Below, in pieces: positions 1-5,054 of a stretch of DNA of 7,890 nt. Within the stretch, counting starts at the first letter, position 1; the number at the start of each line of letters is the position of its first letter. The notes beneath the pieces were generated by a model. The model made no database searches. It was given only the letters and a program-made list of their open reading frames with translations, and was not told the DNA's origin. Origin of the DNA: Candidatus Aminicenantota bacterium (GTDB lineage Bacteria; Acidobacteriota; Aminicenantia; UBA2199); NCBI GenBank assembly GCA_030639705.1, contig DAOWKX010000254.1:1-7890 (forward strand), given 5' to 3'. A program made the position numbers and the translations under genes.

Positions 1-193
1 CCTGAAAAAAGAAAAAAAGAGATGGAGAAAGACAGTGATGAACAAGTACGGAGCCACTAATCCGGCAGAATTCTTTGCTGTGGCCAGTGAAAGTTTTTTT
101 GAAAAACCGCGACAATTGAAAAAAAAACACCCTGAGCTCTATCAGGAACTGAAAAATTATTACAACACAGATCCGATTGACTGGATGGATTAA
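1..193 (+). CDS. mtfA: MtfA-like zinc-dependent peptidase (M90 family), C-terminal fragment
   Basis: The open frame enters from the left edge (codons begin at base 2) and stops at TAA 191-193, giving about 63 residues. Seen: a basic stretch, then KYGATNPAEFFAVASESFFE and a tail ending NTDPIDWMD. The NPAEFFAV-SE-FFE block followed by a Leu/Tyr-rich helix and a Y-x-x-DP tail is the C-terminal signature of the MtfA/YeeI family (E. coli MtfA, Mlc titration factor A). From family knowledge these are gluzincin-type metallopeptidases; the HExxH motif lies upstream outside the window, and a glutamate in this block is expected to be the third zinc ligand. In E. coli MtfA binds the repressor Mlc, but that role need not hold here. 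The gene converges on the ADP-ribosylglycohydrolase gene. Family call is firm, function in this host is inferred. Confidence 0.85.
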   Translation, partial: LKKEKKRWRKTVMNKYGATNPAEFFAVASESFFEKPRQLKKKHPELYQELKNYYNTDPIDWMD

Positions 194-196
194 AGT

Positions 197-223
197 AAAA
201 AAACCGACCCCAATTATTCGGGG
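197..223 (-). terminator. Intrinsic terminator of the minus-strand ADP-ribosylglycohydrolase gene
   Basis: Read on the minus strand, CCCC (220-223) pairs with GGGG (208-211), extended by a G-T and an A-T pair to six base pairs with a four-base loop. After four bases (TCGG) comes a run of seven T (plus-strand A 197-203). It lies about 60 bases past the stop of the minus-strand gene, the right place for its terminator. It begins only four bases after the stop of the converging peptidase gene, so it separates the two transcription units. The stem is short and the T-run is offset by four bases, so strength is uncertain. Confidence 0.6.
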
Positions 224-282
224 CACTACCATAGTCACCCTCGGACCAAACCCGGTATATACGATAGATATTGATCATGCTG

Positions 283-1227
283 CTAGTTAATTACAGCTCT
301 GCAAAGCTGTTTACCGAGACGAATGATAAAATCTCTGCCGTGGATTTCATTTTCTATATTATCCAACCAGCGCTGGGGGATCCATTCTCTGCCGTGTAAG
401 GCTCCCATTTGTGCGCCTGTCATTGCGCCAATGGTGTCACAATCTCCACCCCAATTAACTGCTTGAATCACAGCATTCTCAGGATCTTTATGATATTTAA
501 TGGTTGCCAACAAGGTACAGACAACTGCTTCAGAAGCGCGGATACCGTTTCCAATGGTTATCACTGCTTCATCCTCAGAAATTCCTTTTTGAACAACCTC
601 TTTTAGATATCTCAATTGTCTTCTCATTATATTGGTTGAGGTGACAGCAAATAATTTAGCCAGGAATGACATTGGGTTCCATTTGTTGAGATTTTCATTC
701 ACTAGCAGGGCAATCGCCTTGGCCTGTATCATGGCCCCATCAAATCCTTCGGGATTTGCGTGTGAACAGACCACTGCTTCATACACTGCTTTTTTTAATT
801 GTTCGTTACTCTGGTGAAAACCGAAAAGGCCCACCGGTGCAATGCGCATGGCTCCCCCATTGCCAAATGATCCTTCCGGAAAAACCAGAAAACCTGTTTT
901 ACGATAATCGGCTCCTTTTTTTAGTTCTTCCAGAACCACCCGGCTTCCGGTACCGTAACCTCGCCAGGGATTGTAAAAGCGGGCATAGGTTTGGGCACAA
1001 TGTTGTCCCTCCACCTCGCGGCATTTTACGATAGATTGGGCCAGTGCCAGGGTCATTTCCGTGTCATCCGTATAACATCCGTATCCGTGATCGGTTGACA
1101 TAAAATCCCGGACCTCACCAAAGTTCGAATGAATGTCATCTCTATGCCACCCCTCAATTCCTGCTCCCAAAATATCTCCGACAGCTGTGCCCAATAGCGT
1201 CCCCACAAACCGATCCTCAATAGTCAT
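283..1227 (-). CDS. ADP-ribosylglycohydrolase family protein, ARH3-like
   Basis: 314 residues, full length for the family. The fold is all-helical with a binuclear Mg site that hydrolyses ADP-ribose linked to protein, nucleic acid or small acceptors. Visible motifs: GTAVGD-I-LGAGIE near 13-25 (E25 matches the ARH3 catalytic glutamate region), YTDDT 52-56 (T53/D54/D55 metal ligands), RGYG 89-92, GSFGNGGAMR 119-128, and WGGDCDTIGAMTGA 259-272 (D262, D264, T265 metal ligands). The RGYG plus GS-F/Y-GNGGAMR combination is closer to human ARH3 than to the nitrogenase regulator DraG, which is why I prefer ARH3-like. No signal peptide or membrane segment, so cytoplasmic. All key residues are present, so it should be active; the substrate cannot be told from sequence. 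ATG 1225-1227 fits the family start; the only Shine-Dalgarno candidate (GGGA, about 12 bases upstream) is weak. No partner ADP-ribosyltransferase is in the window. Confidence 0.92.
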   Translation of the reverse strand: MTIEDRFVGTLLGTAVGDILGAGIEGWHRDDIHSNFGEVRDFMSTDHGYGCYTDDTEMTLALAQSIVKCREVEGQHCAQTYARFYNPWRGYGTGSRVVLEELKKGADYRKTGFLVFPEGSFGNGGAMRIAPVGLFGFHQSNEQLKKAVYEAVVCSHANPEGFDGAMIQAKAIALLVNENLNKWNPMSFLAKLFAVTSTNIMRRQLRYLKEVVQKGISEDEAVITIGNGIRASEAVVCTLLATIKYHKDPENAVIQAVNWGGDCDTIGAMTGAQMGALHGREWIPQRWLDNIENEIHGRDFIIRLGKQLCRAVIN

Positions 1228-1408
1228 TTGATGATTTTGTCCCTATAATAATATTAAATAAAAAAAGGGTTAAAAACAACTCAGCGGTTCATTTCAAGGC
1301 TTGATTTTCTGTTGATGCAGTTTATCCCGGGTGTTAAGCCTGTTGTTAACTGCCTTAATTCACCATCAAATTTTTCGCAGGCTGTAGTCGCTATCCCTTT
1401 TCACTTTA

Positions 1409-1433
1409 CCCAAAAACATTTCTCGTTTTTGGG
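1409..1433. repeat. Perfect 9-bp inverted repeat (hairpin 1)
   Basis: CCCAAAAAC (1409-1417) and GTTTTTGGG (1425-1433) are exact reverse complements around a seven-base spacer. The right arm is not followed by a T-run on either strand, so it does not look like a terminator. The spacer plus its two flanking stem bases (1417-1425, CATTTCTCG) is itself complementary to part of the next hairpin. Confidence 0.75.
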
Positions 1434-1441
1434 AGCGTCTC

Positions 1442-1473
1442 ATCCCATTTTCGATATTGGCGAGAAATGGGAT
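1442..1473. repeat. 10-bp imperfect inverted repeat (hairpin 2)
   Basis: ATCCCATTTT (1442-1451) pairs with GAAATGGGAT (1464-1473), nine Watson-Crick pairs and one G-T, with a 12-base loop. Its right arm contains CGAGAAATG (1461-1469), the exact reverse complement of CATTTCTCG at 1417-1425 in hairpin 1, so the two hairpins compete with a long-range pairing. A weaker third stem, TCCAAA 1532-1537 with TTTGGA 1552-1557, follows. Confidence 0.7.
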
Positions 1474-1569
1474 TCGCAAGCCGTTCAAAGGGAAGCCGAC
1501 ACGCCTGCTTGATCTTGGTTTTGGGGAAATATCCAAATTTAGGTGGTGGATTTTGGACTGGCTATTCGG

Positions 1570-1598
1570 TTGATGTCTTTTTGTTTTTCTTTTATAAT
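1570..1598 (+). promoter_or_regulatory. Sigma70-type promoter for the three-gene module
   Basis: TTGATG (1570-1575) and a perfect TATAAT (1593-1598) are separated by 17 bases. Transcription would begin near 1605, just upstream of the GGAG at 1608-1611, giving a leader of roughly 14 bases before the TTG start at 1619. The -35 matches four of six consensus positions. Confidence 0.6.
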
Positions 1599-1607
1599 TA
1601 CAGAACT

Positions 1608-1611
1608 GGAG
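1608..1611 (+). promoter_or_regulatory. Ribosome binding site that fixes a TTG start
   Basis: GGAG lies seven bases before TTG 1619-1621. No in-frame ATG lies near the start of the conserved protein, so this site supports initiation at TTG. Confidence 0.6.
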
Positions 1612-1618
1612 AATAAAC

Positions 1619-2152
1619 TTGGATATAAAAGATGAGGCCAACACCCGATTGAATGCCTTCGAAAAGATAATTCATTCAATTCCGGGTTTTAAAGGGTATT
1701 ATGAGAGAGAACTGAGGCGGGATTCTGATCAAGTTCAGAGGGAATTCATTGTTGCAAAAATGAGACAGGTTAAAGATCAGATCCAAATGCTCATCAAGGA
1801 AGTCGCCAGAGAGAAACGATTGGACCTGCTTACGGATTATGATGAAGTCATGCGTGGATTGGAAAAGTTTATCAATGAAGTAAGGTATGCTGATAAAGGA
1901 TACAGTGGCTTTTTTGATCTGGTAAAGATCACTCAGACCCAGTTGGAAGAGATCTATCAATTTGACTCAGCGATGGTGGAAAAGGTTTTTGATTTCCTTG
2001 AAAAATTTAAAAATCTATCTATTGATCCGCTGGATAAAACCGAACTTCGTTATCTGAAAAAGAATTTGGAACATATGGAATTAACCTTCAGAGAACGAGA
2101 CGAAATCTTACAGGGATTTTCCTCAGAAGCGATTGAGGTAAAAAAAAAGTAA
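1619..2152 (+). CDS. Conserved helical protein of unknown function
   Basis: 177 residues, started from TTG with a well-spaced GGAG. I do not know its function. Seen: almost entirely charged, helix-favouring sequence with likely coiled-coil character, no signal peptide, no membrane segment, no cysteine pairs. Two segments look conserved in character: IPGFKGYYERELRRD at 21-35, and YADKGYSGFFDLVKI at 90-104. From memory, proteins with an IPG-x-x-GY-x-ERELRRD-x-D start and a GY-x-G-x-FD middle occur in several phyla beside SPFH-domain or zinc-ribbon proteins; this is recollection, not a search. It ends in a nine-A run (2140-2148) coding the lysine tail. It is the first gene downstream of the promoter at 1570-1598 and is followed after 65 bases by the zinc-ribbon membrane protein, so the two are probably co-transcribed. 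A scaffold or adaptor role for the membrane protein is only a guess. Confidence 0.75.
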   Translation: MDIKDEANTRLNAFEKIIHSIPGFKGYYERELRRDSDQVQREFIVAKMRQVKDQIQMLIKEVAREKRLDLLTDYDEVMRGLEKFINEVRYADKGYSGFFDLVKITQTQLEEIYQFDSAMVEKVFDFLEKFKNLSIDPLDKTELRYLKKNLEHMELTFRERDEILQGFSSEAIEVKKK

Positions 2153-2217
2153 GCATTGATCTGAATACGGTAATCCTAACGGGTATTTGATTTGGTGGAA
2201 AAAAGCTCGAGTGATCC

Positions 2218-3909
2218 ATGAAGATTTCCTGTCCCCAGTGTGGTGCTGAACTGCAACTGGACAATCCAGACTCACACCAGACCTGCACATATTGTAAAAA
2301 CTCTTTGTATATTGACCTGGATAAAATAATTGCGGTTTTTACATTTAAAGAAACCATTGATCCCCATCAGATCAGTTCATATCTGAAGAAGGATTTTAAA
2401 AAGATGGGATTTGCTGAAGACATTAGAATCTTTCAATCAATTCCGGTTTATTTTCCATTCTGGCAACTTGAAGGTGCAAAAGTTCTGAAGCGGGGAAGTT
2501 CAAGCTTCCCGGCTGATCATATCAATCTTCTTTCTGCCAACCGGTTGTTTTTTGATGCATCTAAAGTCGACTACCGAACTGAAGTGGTTGATATTGACAC
2601 CCAGCCGCAAGAATCAAAAAAAAGAATTTTGATTTATTGTCCTTTTTTCAAGGTCATTGTTATTTTTAGAGAGAAAAAATATCATTATTTTGTCAATGCG
2701 GTGACCGGTGAGGTTCATGGGGAACCCATCCCGTTTATTTCAGGAAAAGATATGAATCCATTATTCGTTCTTTTCCTAATCATTTTTGTTGGCTTCCTGG
2801 GACTTAATTACTTTATAGATCACTTTATTATCTCGGTTGCCTTAAACGGAGTTTTGTTTTATGTTTTTTTTTCAAGTTTCATTTCATTTTATAGAGAGAC
2901 GGGTATACAAAGAATGAAGACTCAAATCCATAGCTGCCGGAATTGCGGGGGGGTTCTCAAAATAGTCGAAAGTCAATTTATTAGCCAGTGTCAATATTGT
3001 CAAAGCCGGTATTATATTCAACAGGATTCCCCACCGGCTGTGGTATTAAAACCGGAAATCGGATTGCAAGGAGCAAAGAACCTTATATTGAAAGGGTTGC
3101 GGCATAAATCAGTATCAAAAGATTTTCTGAGCCATTCTTTTTTTGAAAAGGCCACTCTTTATTACATCCCCTTTTTTGAGGTCCGGGGGATAAGAGCCGG
3201 CTGGAAAGAAAGGTTGCCCACCGCTGTCAAAGAGTATTCATACCAGGCCTTTGATTTTTTAGAAAAAGCCAATAATTTAAATAATTTACAAATCGGGTTT
3301 TTCGATTATTCGATTGTCGAGAACTCCATATTGCACGCCCAGCAGGTTTCATTTAACCCGGTTGAAATGAGAAAAAAGGGCGTGGCTCTTCCTGCCAAAG
3401 ATTTGAATTTCCTTCAGAGACAGCATGCTCCACAATCAGTGGATGTGGTGGAACGACATTTCCGACTGGTTTATTTTCCCATTTGGGAGGTCAACTATAG
3501 CTATAAAGGGATCATATTCAAAAGTTATCTGTCTGCCATAGATGGAAGGATCATCAAAATTCATGCCATAAAGAGCCATCACCAAAAACTTATTCTGGCT
3601 ATCGGTGGATTATTTGGCCTTGGCGTTTTGTTGTCCCGGAGTTTAAAAGTCGCTTTCCTCATGCTGAATACGCCAGCTTTTGGCTTTTCTCTTTTTTTTC
3701 TTGTGCTGGGCTTCCCTTTTTTACTTTTCCTGACCGCAATTTTACTCCCCTATTTTTGGCGTTTATTTGCCTTCAGGGAGGAGGTGTTTATTCGGGGAAA
3801 ATTAGTTGAAAGTAATCCCATCAATTATACTGAAAATAAACTGATCCGCTTCAGTAGTTTGCTTGGAGAGAAATTTACCCGGTTTTTTAGCAAGAAGCAG
3901 GAGGGATAA
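2218..3909 (+). CDS. Membrane protein with two zinc-ribbon/soluble/transmembrane units
   Basis: 563 residues, function unknown. Seen, in order: zinc ribbon 1 (C5-x2-C8, C23-x2-C26); a soluble beta-type region with VYFPFW (77-82), LIYCPFF (138-144) and a VNAVTGEVHGEP turn (about 159-170); two membrane segments about 181-200 and 205-226; zinc ribbon 2 (C240-x2-C243, C258-x2-C261); a second soluble region with LYYIPFF (314-320), VYFPIW (418-423) and an AIDGRI turn near 440-445; then three hydrophobic segments about 458-473, 479-497 and 499-514, and a basic tail. The order ribbon, aromatic-PF module, membrane occurs twice, so the protein looks like an internal duplication. Similar modules (ribbon, then a yvPvW strand and an nG-tGkv-GepP turn) occur in poorly characterised bacterial zinc-ribbon proteins. 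ATG 2218 puts the first CPxC at residue 5, normal for such proteins; the Shine-Dalgarno is only a weak GAG six bases upstream. Both ribbons should face the same side, since an even number of segments separates them. Confidence 0.8.
   Translation: MKISCPQCGAELQLDNPDSHQTCTYCKNSLYIDLDKIIAVFTFKETIDPHQISSYLKKDFKKMGFAEDIRIFQSIPVYFPFWQLEGAKVLKRGSSSFPADHINLLSANRLFFDASKVDYRTEVVDIDTQPQESKKRILIYCPFFKVIVIFREKKYHYFVNAVTGEVHGEPIPFISGKDMNPLFVLFLIIFVGFLGLNYFIDHFIISVALNGVLFYVFFSSFISFYRETGIQRMKTQIHSCRNCGGVLKIVESQFISQCQYCQSRYYIQQDSPPAVVLKPEIGLQGAKNLILKGLRHKSVSKDFLSHSFFEKATLYYIPFFEVRGIRAGWKERLPTAVKEYSYQAFDFLEKANNLNNLQIGFFDYSIVENSILHAQQVSFNPVEMRKKGVALPAKDLNFLQRQHAPQSVDVVERHFRLVYFPIWEVNYSYKGIIFKSYLSAIDGRIIKIHAIKSHHQKLILAIGGLFGLGVLLSRSLKVAFLMLNTPAFGFSLFFLVLGFPFLLFLTAILLPYFWRLFAFREEVFIRGKLVESNPINYTENKLIRFSSLLGEKFTRFFSKKQEG
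3899..3905 (+). promoter_or_regulatory. Strong Shine-Dalgarno at the end of the zinc-ribbon membrane protein gene
   Basis: AGGAGGG overlaps the last codons of the 563-residue gene. It is exactly seven bases from ATG 3913, which opens an eight-codon ORF, and too far (30 bases) from ATG 3936 of the next recognisable gene. Confidence 0.6.
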
Positions 3910-3912
3910 CGC

Positions 3913-3939
3913 ATGCTCTTTAGCTTTCAGGGGGTATGA
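3913..3939 (+). CDS. Possible eight-codon leader ORF coupled to the next gene
   Basis: ATG 3913 opens MLFSFQGV and stops at TGA 3937-3939, which overlaps ATG 3936 as ATGA. It has the best ribosome binding site in this part of the window (AGGAGGG, seven-base spacing), whereas the downstream gene lacks a properly spaced one for ATG 3936. The arrangement would let ribosomes ending the short ORF restart on the zinc-ribbon gene. Alternatives: chance; or one missing G in the five-G run at 3930-3934, since one more G would join this ORF in frame to the next gene and make ATG 3913 its true start. Confidence 0.35.
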   Translation: MLFSFQGV

Positions 3940-4520
3940 ATTTGTTGATCTTGCTCAAATGTCCCCGATGCAGAAAGACCCTTCAGGGTGAAAACAACAG
4001 TAAAGTGTTTTTCTGTATGACCTGCCGACTCGGTTTTGATATCAGCGAACAACCCCCCCAAAAATTTGAATTATTTTTCCTAGATGCCAGGATTCATAAG
4101 GGCCATCCGCAAATTTATTTTCCTTTTTGGAAGTTCAGCAGTGATTATAAAATTATCATGGATGGCAGGCAGGTCATTGGGCCCAGGATGAGACATTTTT
4201 ATGTACCGTCTTTTTTTATAAAGAACATTAATTATTTTGGCGATATTGGCTATTACTTCAGCCTTAACAATATTCTATTGGAAGCGGGGACCAGCATGGA
4301 TTTTCCGGTTTTTCCGGCAGATAGAGGACTAAAGGATAGTATTGGTTATCCAAGGATATATCTTTATAAAGAGGAATCAAAAAAAAAAAGGAAGGCAGCC
4401 ATTGAAATTAATATTGATCACAAAGATATATCCATTGTATTGATCCCCTTTTACAAGATTAATTCGGATTATTATGATTCTATAATTTTCTGGAAGTATC
4501 CTTCAGGAGCACTGGTATAA
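3936..4520 (+). CDS. Soluble zinc-ribbon protein related to the preceding membrane protein
   Basis: 194 residues from ATG 3936; function unknown. Seen: zinc ribbon C9-x2-C12, C27-x2-C30, then IYFPFWKF at 60-67 and LIPFYKI at 169-175. These are the same aromatic-P-F-aromatic strands found four times in the 563-residue neighbour, so the two are likely distant homologues or share a fold. No membrane segment or signal peptide. Start is uncertain: AGGGGG (3929-3934) is only one base from ATG 3936 but seven bases from TTG 3942, and TTG 3942 or 3945 would place the first CPxC near residue 6-7, as in the neighbour. Initiation at ATG 3913 is possible if the five-G run is miscounted. An eleven-A run (4379-4389) lies at codons 148-152. 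It is 26 bases after the previous gene and should be the last gene of the module, because a strong promoter follows. Confidence 0.75.
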   Translation: MNLLILLKCPRCRKTLQGENNSKVFFCMTCRLGFDISEQPPQKFELFFLDARIHKGHPQIYFPFWKFSSDYKIIMDGRQVIGPRMRHFYVPSFFIKNINYFGDIGYYFSLNNILLEAGTSMDFPVFPADRGLKDSIGYPRIYLYKEESKKKRKAAIEINIDHKDISIVLIPFYKINSDYYDSIIFWKYPSGALV

Positions 4521-4565
4521 CTTCACGCCCGACAGTGAATATAAAATCCTGTTACCATAATTATT

Positions 4566-4594
4566 TTGACAAGCCCGCAGTGAAATGGTATACT
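4566..4594 (+). promoter_or_regulatory. Near-consensus sigma70 promoter of clpS-clpA
   Basis: TTGACA (4566-4571, perfect) and TATACT (4589-4594, five of six), with a 17-base spacer and a TG extension at 4586-4587 (TGG before the -10). Transcription should start near 4601, giving a leader of about 40 bases before ATG 4642. TACCAT (4553-4558) and ATGGTA (4585-4590) are exact inverted copies around the -35 and could be an operator, though six bases may be chance. This is the best promoter match I found in the window. Confidence 0.82.
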
Positions 4595-4631
4595 TTTTTA
4601 AAAAGAAATTAACCTGGCCCCGAGTTTTTGT

Positions 4632-4636
4632 GAGGG
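4632..4636 (+). promoter_or_regulatory. clpS: Ribosome binding site deciding the clpS start
   Basis: GAGGG lies five bases before ATG 4642. The longer in-frame ATG at 4585 falls within the promoter between -35 and -10 and cannot be on the same transcript, so 4642 is the start. Confidence 0.75.
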
Positions 4637-4641
4637 TCAAA

Positions 4642-5043
4642 ATGAAACAGAAAAAGAAAGACTGGTATTCAAAAGAATTCTTCGGCCTGTTATTTAATAA
4701 TCGATGTGAAACCGATAACAATAGAAATAATACTGATGCGGATGAGTTTGTTGATATCAGGTTAAAAGAATACCCGGCAATAAAATTAAAGACTCCCAGA
4801 ATGTATCGGGTTATTCTTCATAATGATGATTATACCTCTATGGATTTTGTGGTGGAAATTTTGGTCACTGTTTTTGACAAACCGCCGGCCCAGGCAACCT
4901 TTATTATGCTGGATGTTCATAAAAAGGGAAAAGGAGTCTGTGGCGTTTTCATTCGTGATATTGCGGTTACCAAAGCGAATCAGGTTCATCAGTTGGCAAA
5001 GGAAAATCAATTTCCCTTGAGATGCAGTTATGAAGAAGTCTGA
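4642..5043 (+). CDS. clpS: ClpS, N-degron adaptor for ClpA
   Basis: 133 residues from ATG 4642. ClpS binds proteins with N-terminal Leu, Phe, Tyr or Trp and hands them to ClpA-ClpP in the cytoplasm. The conserved core starts at PRMYRVILHNDDYTSMDF (about 52-69): N61, D62 and D63 match the alpha-amino binding residues (E. coli N34-D36), M67 the specificity gatekeeper (M40) and H93, in DVHKKGKGVCGVF, the binding-pocket histidine (H66). It ends in PLRCSYEEV, like the E. coli PLLCTLEKA end. The N-terminal extension before the core is about 50 residues, roughly twice that of E. coli, and contains a polar Asn/Asp-rich stretch. clpA begins 11 bases downstream, so they form an operon driven by the promoter at 4566-4594. 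Identification is secure; the start rests on promoter and Shine-Dalgarno positions. Confidence 0.95.
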   Translation: MKQKKKDWYSKEFFGLLFNNRCETDNNRNNTDADEFVDIRLKEYPAIKLKTPRMYRVILHNDDYTSMDFVVEILVTVFDKPPAQATFIMLDVHKKGKGVCGVFIRDIAVTKANQVHQLAKENQFPLRCSYEEV

Positions 5044-5054
5044 ATTGATTTTAT

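Larger units (their letters stand above)
1228..1618. other. Gene-poor intergenic region with an inverted-repeat cluster
   Basis: This 391-base gap lies between two divergently read genes. I see no convincing gene. Short open frames exist on both strands (plus 1312-1512, minus 1366-1644) but neither has a ribosome binding site, recognisable domain or protein-like composition. The left part (about 1240-1275) is AT-rich and probably holds the promoter of the minus-strand gene, without a clear -35/-10 pair. The middle (1409-1557) contains three stem-loops in a row. The right end (1570-1618) holds the promoter and ribosome binding site of the following gene. The structured middle lies upstream of that promoter, so it is not in that gene's mRNA leader. 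It may be a dispersed repeat or a small RNA; neither can be shown here. Confidence 0.6.

Noticed and set aside
57..278. Minus-strand open frame of 73 codons
   Set aside because: It lies antisense to the clear MtfA-like coding end and crosses the terminator; composition is not protein-like.
1244..1279. Promoter of the ADP-ribosylglycohydrolase gene on the minus strand
   Set aside because: TATTAT-like -10 candidates (1245-1253) and TTGTTT (1274-1279) exist, but the spacer is about 20 bases or more; in such AT-rich sequence this is not distinguishable from chance.
1312..1365. Integron or phage attachment-like site (GTTAA repeats near 1333-1350)
   Set aside because: The GTTAA copies are direct rather than inverted, and no integrase or paired core site is in the window.
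1312..1512. Plus-strand open frame of 66 codons in the intergenic stretch
   Set aside because: No ribosome binding site, no recognisable domain, and its middle is inverted-repeat sequence; an open frame on the opposite strand covers the same bases.
1366..1644. Minus-strand open frame of 92 codons
   Set aside because: It starts inside the well-supported 177-residue gene on the other strand, runs over its promoter, and has no domain or start signal.
4522..4539. Terminator after the zinc-ribbon module
   Set aside because: TTCAC/GTGAA gives only a five-base stem with an eight-base loop and no following T-run.
4503..4721. Minus-strand open frame of 72 codons
   Set aside because: It is antisense to the clpS promoter and the start of clpS; no start signal.
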